This document shows, in pieces, positions 1 through 12,500 of a stretch of 64,000 nucleotides of DNA. Each line of letters opens with the position of its first letter. Within the stretch, counting starts at the first letter, position 1. A program made the translations under genes and the position numbers. The notes beneath the pieces were generated by a model. That model was not told the origin of the DNA, searched no databases, and worked only from the letters and a program-made list of their open reading frames with translations. Source of the stretch: Cyanoderma ruficeps (lineage: Eukaryota; Chordata; Aves; Passeriformes; Timaliidae); assembly GCA_008694505.1 (NCBI GenBank), contig VZDJ01000219.1, positions 4,052,081 through 4,116,080 on the forward strand, in the 5' to 3' direction.

Positions 1-3000
1 TTTTATTTTGTTGCAAAATAATTCCTATTTAGGCTAGTGGTAGAGGAGAAAAACTGAAGTCAAGAAACAATCAATATTCTTCCCATAGCAATTGAACAAA
101 ATAACACTATCTGTTAAATATAACTGGGTTTGATTTAAATGTTCCCATAAACTTCGTTCAGGCTCTGCTGAGCCTGCAATATATGTAAATCCTATCAGAG
201 GGAGACGAACACTTGTGGAAATACAATAGACAAGCCCTAAGGCAAGGTGAAGAATCTACCATTATATTATTGATCCAGCAGTGGGTCTGAGAAGAAAAAG
301 AGCTTTAACTGGTCAGTTATCATCCACAGAGTCACCAGTGAATTGTGTTAGTTATTGTAGATGCATTTTTCTTTTTGAGAAGACTGCCTCACTGCCATAG
401 ACCATTCATATCATGTTATTAAAATAATATTCAAAGTTCTTTTATAAACTCTCTTATAGTTTAGGAACCATACACTTTATTCTTTGATTTTAATTAAGTC
501 TATTCCCTTTGATTGGGTAGGCATTGCAAGAAAAGAGGTAAAATAAAACTGGGTAAAAAGCATGATGAAGGTTTTCAGTACTGAGCGTATTTGGTTCCTG
601 TGGTTCTAGGAACTTTTAAAACTTTTTGCTGTGTGCAAATCCATCAAACAGCTGCTGGAGTCAGGAATCTCTCTTGTGCCAACTCAACTCCTTTTTTCTT
701 TTCAGCCATGGGTTAAAGGGTTTGTAAACACAGTGACAACAAATACCTCTGTATCTGTTATTTGATGATCAGGCCACTTCAGCAAGAAAAGTGAGACTGA
801 TGTATGTGGTTGGATATCAATAGGACAACACTGGTTACATTTTTCTTCTCTAGTTGCTTTTGAATTCCTACATGCATTTTAGTTTTATTTTCACTGTTGT
901 ATTTTTATTTCCCTTGGTTCTAATTCAGGTTTGTTAGAAATAGCTTATTTTCCACTATTTCGAATAGTTATTTTCAATAATGAAAACAAGGGAGACATGA
1001 ATTAACTACAAGGATTTTTCATTTTGGACAACTATAATGGAACTTAGCAATAACACAATTTTTTCCCATGATTACTTACCATTCTCACATGAACTCCATT
1101 AGCAATTAAAATGCCAGTGACTGATTCTGTGCAGGAGGGTAAGAATGGAAGGTTTCAAAACATTTCAAAGTGCACTAATCACAGTTTTAAAAAATTACTA
1201 ACATGAATAAACTTGTAATGTGAATAAACTTGTAATACATAAACTTTTTGTGATTGGGAAGAGAGATTTGCTACAGAAATTTTCATGACAAGTCATATGC
1301 TTCAAGAAGAAATATTTCTACCTCTTGCTAGGATTTTAGGCATCAGGAATACTTTATGAGCCAAATCTAAATCAATATTAACATGAAATATTCACAACGA
1401 TTCCAAGGGAACATGTGAGTTGATATAAAACATTCATCTATTAAATAATTTACAGTACTTTTTTTCTGTGTTTATCCATCCTATTTTCATATTATGCTTA
1501 TGGCTTTTTTAAACATAATGTTTTTTCAGCAATGAATTGAGAACTCCTTTGTATACAGGCTTTTTATTAAAACTGCAAAAAAATGATGGCTTCAGTTCCG
1601 CTACCTAACAGAAAAGGAAATGTGAATTAATGCAAACCTTCATATAACCCAAAGGTTTCCTGTCGGAGATCAGAATTGTTGAATTTAAGTGATGTTAAGT
1701 TTACCTTCTGATGATTTGGAGTTCTGCCAAGTTAAGATTCTGTTAAGGTTAAGTACTGTTAAGTTAATTTCCGCTAAGATTAATTTCTGAAATACTAGTA
1801 AGATTAAGCAAAGTTAAATCTAAGGGTTAGTCATTTTAATTTCTGTTAGTTTAATTTCTGCTTAATTAATTTAGTAATGTTAAATGCTCTTAGGTGTCCT
1901 TTCTTTTATATCTAAGTAACATTAAGTTTCAGTGGGATTAGTTTTAAGTTTGTTAAAATATACTTGTTTAAATTATATGATACAGTTCTTTTGTTCTATG
2001 AAATGAACAATGTGAAGTTTACAATGTAGCTAAAGGTAAACAAGACAAGTAAAAAATGGGGTTTCAGGAGAGGCTATAGCCAAGAATACAGTATCTTATC
2101 ATGTCAAACTGGCAAAAGTTATCCATACATTTGTTTTTGGCTGATTAACAGGACAAGTAAAAGTAACAGGAGGAAGCACTAATACTAAAACATCCTTTGA
2201 TAGCATAAGCTGAATATTACTTTGAAGCAATAGCAAGCCACTGCTTGCTTGATAATTCTTGATGTTCAGGCAAACCATATCAATGCCCACACACCAGCTG
2301 TTTAATTTGTATATTATTCTGACTGCTCCTTAAAGGATCACAGTGCCAATAATCAGCTCTTCCTTTATGAAATGCACAACACTGAGAGTGCCCACAGCTT
2401 TGACACTCACATAAAGTCCAGACTTGATGACCTCCCATGTGTCACAGACCTGCAACCCCCCCTGGATGTATGACTGACTGGTTCTCTGAGGACAAAAGAT
2501 TTATATTTTGGTCCTTTTCTGGTGAGCGATGAGGTGGGCCTGTAGTTTTTCCACTTTCTGGGTCTTTTGTGGGGGTAAGGAGATAATTTGGGTTGCTTCT
2601 TCTGCCACCAACTTTGTACATCTCATTTCCCTCCTGTAAAGACAGTTAAAAATCACATGCTTCTCTGTTTTTGAAAATTTAATTATAAGATCCCAGAAGA
2701 AATATTCAGTTCAGGATATACACGTGAACTATGTGTGCCAGTTCTGTTCTCAGTCACGAGTGCTACTGTAATAGAGATAAATCAAATAGCAGGAGTTTAA
2801 ATCAGATTAGGCTTATAAATGCCACAGAAATCTTTGTTAACCATTTGAGTTTTTCTCCCCTGCATGAGATTACACTGGCTCTCCCTTAAACTCAAAATCA
2901 AGCTGGATCCTGTTAATGACACTATGACATCATGGCAGGAGTTACTGTATGCAGATTTGCCACTTATAATCAAATCACCATTTCCTCTATCAGTTTGGTT

Positions 3001-4205
3001 GCGTTATTAAGTGACACTTAAAAGTAATTTTGATGATTAAATGAGCTGTTCTTCACAACGAGCACGTAATTTTCTTCTTCCATGGAGTTTTCAAATCAAG
3101 ACATAATATTCTGTACTTGGCACATCTATACCAGGTGTAAGAAAATTGGTCTGGAGTTTTACTTCGTTCTTTACCTGCTAAGAAGATGTTTCAATCACTT
3201 GTAGCATGTATTTCTCTGTGGTTTTATTTCACAGTGAGAGGAATTATTTTGCTCCCAGAGGCAGTTCTGACAATAACTGTGAATAATTATTTTTGCAAGT
3301 CAGACCATAAGAAGATGAAGGTGAACATGCTGAGAAAGTTGGTGGTATTGGTTCCTTTTGGAGTTATCAACCATCACTGTGATATCAGGTGGTATCTAAA
3401 TTTTAAAAAAAATTATTCTAAAAGCCTCATGTGAACAAACAGTAGCATTATTCTTTTCACTCAGGTCTCAGATTCACACTAAATTAAATGCCATTCAGTG
3501 TAAGAAAAGTCTATCTTGATGCCCCTCTTGTTCAATCTGATTGAAGATCTTAAGAAAACATAAGAGGCAATTGATATTATGGCACCTCTAATAAATCTTT
3601 ATATTATTAATTTTAATTAAACACAAAATATATGGTTCTTAACCCTCTTCGTAACAGGCATGTGTGAGAAATACCAGCAACTCAGACTATGAAGGACATT
3701 TCAAGCACAAATTTGCTTTCCTCTGATGCAAGAGAGTTGTATTTTACTTTCTGCAAATAAACAGCTGTAGCTGCTACAATGATAAATTCTCTTTATTAAT
3801 TTGACAGGTAAGATTTAATCATAGAGGGAAGAAAGCCAGACATCTATTTTATTATCAGAGAACAGAGAACAGCTTCATCTGTGTCTATTTTATGTTATTT
3901 GAGCACTGTGTTCTATATTTTGTATGGGTTTATTTTGTTCTTCGCTGGAAAGGCTGGAATTTCTCATTTTATAAAAAGAAGTTATTTCAAATTCTCAATT
4001 CAAATTCCTACTAAAGAAACCTCACACTGGAACACATAGAGTAAAATTCTGGCCCTGTTTGCACTAGCAGGAGTTTGACTTTGATGACATTTGTTGCCCC
4101 TTTTCTAGATGTCTGACACACCAGTCCCATCTTACAAGAGTGATTTTGACAAGAGAACTAACTCCCAGTACCTGCAGAGGGTGGCCAGAGAGTTTCCAAT
4201 GCATC
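1..4205. other. Intergenic, 3' flank of GABRA1
   Basis: AT-rich sequence. Apart from the degenerate TTAAG array at 1677-1955 I see no gene, RNA or recognisable mobile element. Short open frames here have no protein-like composition. Confidence 0.7.
1677..1955. repeat. Degenerate TTAAG-rich minisatellite
   Basis: About 280 bp in which variants of GTTAAGT and of TTAATTTCTG recur every 10-25 bases (for example at 1694, 1731, 1742, 1748, 1758, 1766, 1800s, 1922, 1944). The copies are diverged and irregularly spaced, as in an old tandem array. Base composition alone does not explain the repeated heptamer. Confidence 0.6.
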
Positions 4206-4508
4206 TGTCATGATAGGACACAAAATAAAGTTGCTTGACTCCAGCCAGGAGGCAGTAGAACTCAGAAGGTTTTATTTACAATTCATTCAGCCCTTTTATA
4301 ACGTGCTGCTCTAAATGCACATTATTGGTCCACAGGGCTGACACCTCTCCCATTGGGTGAGTAACAGAAATAGCAAACAACACCTGTTGTTATGGGAAAG
4401 GAATATTGTTTACACAAAGTTTTTCTGGGAATGAGAAAACTGTTGAAAAGTTTCTCTTGGGCAAAGCTCAGCAATTCTCAGGCTCAGAAAATATCGGGTC
4501 CACACACA
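4206..4508 (-). mobile_element. Solo LTR of an endogenous retrovirus (ERVL-like)
   Basis: Read on the minus strand it begins TGTGTGGACCC and ends CCTATCATGACA, so it has TG...CA ends over about 300 bp. In order it shows two CCAAT-type boxes, TATAAAA at 4300-4294 and, 17 bases later, AATAAA at 4276-4271. This is the compact TATA-to-poly(A) layout of an LTR. No gag, pol or env frame adjoins it, so it is a solo LTR. A convincing target duplication was not found, so the ends are approximate. It shares architecture and a CCTTCTGA block with the element at 49251-49656. The ERVL label is inference. Confidence 0.6.
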
Positions 4509-7500
4509 CCAGCTCCTGCATCCTTCAGGGAGGATGGGTGAGATGCTGCCCTGTCAGTCTGTGATCACACTGGGGAGTGGGGAAGCAAAAGGACCAGCAG
4601 CCTGTGAGTGGAGCAGTCCCAGCCCAGAGGCACAGGCAGGAGGAAATGCAGCTGTATCAAGTCAAGGGCTTACACACAAATCAGCAGCACAGCCAGCCTG
4701 AGTAAGAAGTAAAAGAAACGCATATCACGCTGTAAATACCTAAAATTTGATGAATTTAAGAAAACAATTGATGTGTTCAATTTATCAGTGAGATTTTGCT
4801 TTTACATCACATAATCCTGAATAATGCATTAGTCTGAATATTTTTACTCCTGTTTATACATTTCAATTACAATATGTTTGTACCTCTGTTGCTTCCTCAG
4901 CCTTTGCTGCTTTTCGCCTTAAAGTCTATTGAATTTTATTTTTAGTGATGTAATTCAACACAAGCTTTTGGAAAACTTCAAAAATTGTGGAAGGAATTTC
5001 TAAAATGACAAGTGCTGTCATGCTCATCAAAGAAAATTTCTATCAATGCTAAGTGCCTTATTATGTCTATGTCTTCAGAGCTGACTAGTCAATATCTAAA
5101 TTCATCAGTTCTTTTAAAAATTAGAGAAACATATACATATTAAAAGTTCTGTTCTGTTGGCTGAAAACAGTATTATTGTTCAAATGTCTGCAGCAGTCTG
5201 TTACTTGATTGTTCTTTTTGTAGCTCAATTTCTATTTTAGATTATGTTTAAAATTATCTGCTGTATTCTTGGTATCAACTGCCAAGCACATGATATTCTG
5301 GAAAGCTGAAACTGCTAAACCTCTTATGCATTTTTTTTCGAAATGTTATAACTAATTTTAGCACCATTAACATTGTCATCTTGCAATTATATAGGGCCAT
5401 ATACAGCATGGCCTGCAACTAATGTATCAGCAAAGGGTTTTCCCTCCTACAGGCTTCTATTTCAAATGCTTCATGAAATCAGAAGGTATGTAAAAGTTAT
5501 TCTGAGCCACTAGCCCACCTACAGCATGTCACTGTGGATTGCTGAAAAGTACTATTTAAAAAAATGAATTTAAGATGGTGAAGAAGATAGGAGCTGTTAC
5601 ATTTGTTGTGACGGAATTTGTAAGATGTTCGGTTTTATGTGTCAGTTAAAAGCAAAAGAAATCCAGAATGTCATATTTCAATCCACAGCTTCCCCAAAGT
5701 AGTTTCATGAGTTACTACGTTGTCAGCTGCCAGATGGTCAGTGACTTATCTGGGAGCTCAGATAATTTATCGACAATGACATTCATTCATTTCTATCAAA
5801 TTTTTATTTAGGAACAACTTGTGAATTTTCTTACTTTTTTTTTTTCCTATGGAGTGAGTGAGGAAATAAAGAAATTTGAGATGTTCTTCTTGCTTTGTCC
5901 TGTCCTCGGGCAGGAATTCAGGGGGGTAGCTTGAGTTTCTCCTGGATGGCAATGCAGGATTCCTTGACTGCACAATGGCTTTCCAGCTTTGTGTCATTAG
6001 GAGATGTCTAGCTGAGAGATAAGAGTTGTATGAGATAAGAGTTGAGCTGGGCCAGCTGGTACAAAATTCCACAGCACATCATTCAGCATCTATTGGCAAG
6101 ATCCCACATTTTCAGTTCAGTAAGGAAAACATTCTTATTTGCAAGGACAGTTACAGTGTCCAGGTGACCATGTGAAGGATGGAGGGGACAAAGAGGCTCT
6201 ATCTGACAACTGACCTTATTTTTGCCTTCTGCCAACTTCCTCCTTTTTTCCCCTGATTTCACAGCTCTTGTTGAAAATGCTTGTTTTAATTCCTATGTAT
6301 GGGACCAGCACTATTCTACAGACAACAGAGGTCTGACACAATGGTGTAGTAAAAGGTGGCCGCTTGGAAATTTTACATAGCTGAGAACTGAAATCCTGGA
6401 CAACAGATAAGCCTTAAAGACTTGTGTACAGCCATGAACTGGCAAAACTCCTTCATTTTAATTGCTTCAGAGTCTTCTCATAAGTTCTTTCTTAAAAATC
6501 TCACTCTACAGTAATAAACATGAGTGAAGTATTCCACCTGAATATCCTGAGGTATTGCACTCCTTTAACTGGAGGGTTTGAAACAGAAATAGGAATTATT
6601 TTCACAATGCTCTGAGGCCACTCCAGCCTGCAGAAAGTGTAATTCCCTCATATCCTACATAGTTTCTCTCTCTCCACAATGTCCTTGTTGCCTGAATAAC
6701 TTGCCCAGCTGTACTGCACTCACATGATCTTGCTGGAACTTGAGAGGTGATGTACAAGGAAGGCAAATGTAGCGTTTGGTTATGGTCTTTAAATCGCAGA
6801 CAGTTTCTATTAATTGCCTGTTTTATGATAGCACTGGGTAAATAATTCTTTTTCTCATTGAAAGGAGGAAAAGGGGGGAAAAGGAAAATACTAAAATGGT
6901 ATTATCAGGATTAAAAAAAAAAGGCTACTAACAAAATAAAAAAGAAGGCTGAATAGTCAAGGGATAAGAGATAAGCCACATTAATGAGGAAGGTGAACGT
7001 GATTGATTTAGAGCCATTATTTAGAGCTGGGGAGGAAGGGAAATTAGAAATAGACCCTATTTTTATATCATTGCATAATAACCTCAATGAACAAAGCGAT
7101 TCACTGGAATCTACTTAGGAAATCTAAGAATTTGAGGTACTTAAATCTCTTAAAGCCTAGTAAAAAATTCAGAGCGTGATATCCTCCTGTTAAGGCAGAA
7201 CCTGTCTTTTGTAATGCACTACTTTGGATTTGAGATTGAGATTTGACTCTAGGTCCCAAGTACTAATGTAACACGGAAAAAAAATAAAGAACTGAGAAAG
7301 TAAATACCTGCAACATACACTGGGGCTCCAGAACTCTAATGAATTGTGTGTCTGGATGGGATGTACTGTCTGTCACAGGAAAAATGGGGTCTTTTTAAGT
7401 GTAAATCCATATTAATGGAGGTTCCATCATCCAGCAGTCTCTTAATCCGTTGAAATCAATAGCAGCTGGACAATAGACTGGTGTCTGTGTGTTGCCTTCA

Positions 7501-9227
7501 GTCACCAGCAAGACAACAGCAGAGGATGTAGTTGAGACCAGGCTCCTCAAGCAATAAACTGATATCCTGACTGCCAGCCCCTTCCTCTGAATTCTGAACA
7601 GCAACTCTGGAGGGAAGCAGCATGAAAGAAAGATGTTACACAGTGTTAGTGAGAACAGACACAACTTCTAAATATTCAAGTGTGGTCGTTTATTTATTTT
7701 ACACTCTGTTACCTGCTTCAGTGGGGTTGTCATTCCCTGGTACTCTTGTTCAGCTTGCACATGTGGCAGCCAGGGTAAGAAACCTGCTTATGCTCTAGAA
7801 AATTAAAACCTTATTTAGCATGACCGAGAACTGAATGAAAAGTGGGATGGTTGAATTTGATGAGCTCCATGGAATGTTTCATATCTTGGTAAAAAAATAG
7901 AAGTAACGAGAAGGAGAATCCTGCAACCTTGACTTTAATAGAAAAAGATAAGATGGAAAAATGTGCTGGCTCTAAAGTGATTTTTTCTAAGGGCAGGGGC
8001 ATAACTGGAAATTGCGGGGTGTTCCATAGCAATTTCACATCCCCTGTGACAGTATTGTGCCCAAGGTTAACAGGAACATACCATTCTTTAGATATGTGAT
8101 TCATGGGAAATTCATGATAATGCCGATCAGTCTATCATATAACAGGGAAAAATATTAAAATAAAGTTATTCAAATTAATAAAGAAAAATAAGTTTTAAAA
8201 AATCAGCTCAGAATGATATATTAATGTACCATTCTGTTTAATTTGTATTCTAATACTGGTCTTAGAAAAGCACTCTGCCAGTTTGGGGTATTTAGTGTAA
8301 TATTTAATTTAAAGCTGTGATTGAATTCTGGAAAATCTAACAAGCATTTAGCTTCATTTATTAATATATAAAGATGCAGTATTCATCATCAGTGATTTTG
8401 ATTAATGTTCCCCTTCAGCAACGATATACAACAATAAGGTGACCTTGATGAGAGAACACTCTACACTATTAAATAATAGACATCCCAAAGATTATTTTGA
8501 TTTCTGTGCCTGCCTGATTCATTCATTCCTTTGGCAAAAGTTGTTCTTGGTAGAATAAAGCCATGCATGAAATGAGACAATTCTTTAAATTTTAATGAAT
8601 TTTTCTTTAACTTTTAAAAGGAAGTTTAGCTTCCTTTGGGGGCCATCATCAATCAACATTAAAGGTCACTTGCTGATGAATTGCTTTTTTTCCAGTGACT
8701 GGCTTATGCTTTGGAATTTTTCTTGTATTTTCCAGATATTTCTCATAATAAATAAACATAAAGTTAAAATTATTAATTAATATTACATATTTATAAGACA
8801 TGTTGCATAAGTGCTCCTCTAGGATAGTTTGGATGCAATTATTCACTGAACTTAATGAAAAGACTTGGGGGAAAAATTTTTAACCTGCCACTTAACATGG
8901 AAATGATCCAAAGGTAAGGAAAAGTTCAGCGTGACTGGGAAAGAAGAAATATAGTTTTATGGAAAAGGGTTTGATTTAATAAATAATGTTTAATAATACA
9001 GATCTTTAAGGAGGGGTAAATGATTAAGTATTATAAGAAGAAAATAGTTTGTCCTGAAAATTTATTCTTCAGTGTTCTACAGTTTCAAAGCAGGGTCCGT
9101 TCCAGCCATGAATAGTATGGGGTAAGTTAGTTGTTTAGTTCTGATTGCTGTGATAGTCACATGGAAGAGAGAATCTTATTCTGGACACAATTAGATTGGG
9201 CATAACTTTCTTCTTTGAGTGGACTTC
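4509..9227. other. Intergenic, no recognised content
   Basis: AT-rich with scattered A/T runs, including a poly-purine stretch near 6860-6960. No gene, RNA or mobile element was recognised. Confidence 0.65.
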
Positions 9228-9233
9228 AGGTGT

Positions 9234-9512
9234 TGTAGCACTGGGGAACAAAGAGACATGGACCCCCTTATGCATCCAAAGGAGATCACTCTTATGGAAA
9301 TCACTCCACTTTTATACCTTTAATATCAACCAGACAAGACCAAAATTGAACAGAAGGGCACCATTGGCTGCTCAGCTGCAGCTCTGTCCATAACTCTCTC
9401 TCAGTCCCGGCTGACCTCCAACCATCCCGAGCCTGCAGCTGAGCCTTCCCCCAGGGCCTTCTGGTGAACAGAAACCTTAACAACTTTAACAATTATAACC
9501 CCATATCCCACA
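9234..9512 (-). mobile_element. Solo LTR with perfect 6-bp target duplication (ERVK-like)
   Basis: On the minus strand it starts TGTGGGATATGGGG and ends CCCAGTGCTACA (279 bp). It is bracketed by the direct repeat AGGTGT at 9228-9233 and 9513-9518. Internal signals on the minus strand are GCCAATGG near 9360 and TATAAAA at 9316-9310. A 6-bp duplication is usual for class II (ERVK-like) elements. No internal retroviral sequence remains, which fits LTR-LTR recombination. Family naming needs a repeat library. Confidence 0.75.
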
Positions 9513-12500
9513 AGGTGTTGGTTGGACAAACCTCATGCAGGTGGTGGAAACCAATAACTTGATATTTTATGCAAGGTTTGACTGTAGCTCTTAAAATAAG
9601 TCTTATATTTGCTTTTCCTCTGTGGTGGTTTTTTGGGTTTTTTTAAGTATAGATAATAGACAGAAAGTAGAGATACCTGCTCTTTTAACAGGAAAACTCT
9701 ATAGCCAATACTAAATTATGGCAAAATTATTTCCTTGAAGGTACTATTACAGGGAAAGAAACCCACTGATTAAACTAATAGAAGTAATGACTGCATTTTC
9801 ACATTTTAAAGATTAAATAGCTTCATTACTGGTTTTTAGAGGCAATTCTGTCCTTACTGTCTTGGTTTATATATTATGGGGGCTTTTTTATACTTAAACC
9901 TGATCTGATACGAAAGCCAAACCAGCTTTGTTTCATCTGCTGATCATACATGGAAAATTTTTCAAAAAATACTCTTTCTATTCTGTTCTTTCTTCTTCTT
10001 CTAATCTCTTCTTTCTATTACTGTTTCACTACTGTTTCTCTTTTCTCTGCTGTTTGTAATCTACTGTGACTTCTCCTGCTCCTCCAACTTCATATGGAGG
10101 CACCCAGAGTGTATCCAAATGCCTAGTGCCCCTCACCCTTGGGAGAGATGGAGGCTGTTCAGGTCAGGATGTTCATTTACAGCAAGTCTTTGCTCAGGAA
10201 TGAATGTCCAGTTGGGTAATGATAGATGGCAACTTCGTCTGAAATTCTTTAAAATTCTTTAAAATTCTTTTTTCTTGCGATTTAAAAGCTTAAGAGCAAA
10301 ACAGCGAAGCTTTAGCACCAAGATAGTAAATCAAAGAATGCCTAGAAAGGAAAATCATGTTGGACAATTCTTTAGCTTATGGTTGAAAACAGAGTAGACA
10401 AATATTTTTTGCTAAAGAGAAGGGAAATAGAAAAATATCACGGAAACCAATGCAAATGAGACTTATGATATTACTTCAGGGATTTAGCAGCACAAATTAA
10501 CACAAAGTAAGCAAAATTTTACTTCTGAGTTTTATGGGTGATTGATTTTCCATGGTTGGTTTGAAATATCTTTTGTTCTGGCTATAAGAATAGTGATTTC
10601 TAGTTTTATCAACCTTTGCAGATTTGGTGAAATGCATTACATTGTAAATCCTTTTTCCTCTACTTAAAAAAAATTACAGAAAAAAACAGGTCTGTTGTAG
10701 ATTTAGGAATCCCTTGAACTTTAATGTCTGTAAACAGTCTAGCACTGGTGCTGTGTCTGTTATGCTGACTACCCTGAAGCCACCCAAATTGATGAATGTT
10801 GAAGTCACTCTGTAATTCTGCTGTCACTCTTAATGTAAATATCATGGGCGAGATTTCCTTTTAAACCAACACCCTTCCTGCTCCTGTTCCTATAATTTCA
10901 CTCACTTTCAAGTATATCGTATTTGAATGTAGGTATCTCACCAAGACATGCACAGAGTCCAGCCTTTTCACTGCAGCAAGCTCTGAAGTTGGGTGCTCGA
11001 AGGACATGTACGAGATTTTTCTCTATCATAACTTTAATACTTAGAAAAATAAAATAATTTTCTGTACAGCAAAAACTTCTTTTTAAAGAAAATCTGATAA
11101 ACAAACAAACTTAGAAAATTCATCTTCTACTGAGTAGGTATTTTTTTAATTTTGTAATTGATGTAGATTTATAGACTATACTTATTGAAATCTTGGTTCC
11201 CATATAATGCTAATTATGGCTGTCTTCAAAATCTGTAGAACTGCACCTGTTTTCCTTTTTGACTGCTTTCTGCCCATGGTTTTGCTACAACTCTTAATTT
11301 TTTTCTCTGAATCCATATGGTCTTTTCTGGACTCTGCAGTAAGATTTGTGTCTCCAAGCTGCACAGTGTCATGGAATTACACTTTCTAAAGCTTTGTGTT
11401 GTTACCAGAGTCAAGTTTAGGACGAGGGAGATTCAAAATAATACCAGCAGGGTCAGCAAATTCCTACTGATCCATCACTGGTGTCTAAGGACAGCAGTGG
11501 CCCAGCTGCATCTGATCTAATCCCATTCATCTCCTTTAAGTTTATAAAGGATTATGTTTCACCACTAGAACACTTAACCCTCCTTTTGCAAAACTATCTC
11601 AGTGTCTGAAGAAGTCTATGCTCATGTTCAAGAGTGAGATCAGCATTTTGCAACCTAATTCCAATAGGCTTGCTCTAAGAATGTAACAAATGGGATTGCT
11701 GGCAGATTTCAAGTTTTTGTGTGGTTTTAAATACTTTTTCTTTATTTGTCTTTTCATATTTTTATAATGGGATTCAATTTTTCATAAGAATTTCTTGAAG
11801 TATTATTGGTTTCTCTTTTATTTTAGCTTAACTTGGCAACTGAATTTACCAACATTCTTTTTAAAGGAAAAAAAAAAGAGCTCTTAAGGTGTCAAAATAT
11901 TTTTCAAGGGATTAAGTGTTCTACCAGACTTCCATGAAAAACAGTTCTTCAGTTCTCATCTAATTTGTCTAATGAAACCCTTTTACCAAATGCTGAGGTT
12001 GTCATATGGGATGTTGTTTTTTTTAAGGAATGTGAAATCACTAAATATATGTTAATACCCTCAGTGAATATCCCTTTGGGTGAACAGATTCGGAGTTTCT
12101 TCTTGAAAGCCTGGCCTGCCACTGCCATTCCCATTTCACTTGCAATCTATGTCCCTTGGGCAATGTCCCTTCACTTCTACTTGAAGACAAACACTTAATA
12201 GAATAATCAGACAGTTATTTGTTATAAATGTTTAGGATTAGTGAAATGTTTCAAAAGAATTAGTTTGAAGGTTTCCCAGTATTTCTCATGTACATGTCTG
12301 CTTATCTTATATCGGTGTTAAGTAGCTAGTACACACATCTACAAGAATATATGTTGACACTGTGAATCTCCACACAGAGATTGATGATGCATTCTACATC
12401 ACTGTTTACTGTAAAAGAACAGCAGAAAATGTTTAATGTCACAAAAGAAGGTCAAGTGAAAGCCTTTAATTTGATTTTTGCAGAAATTGGATGATCTGGC

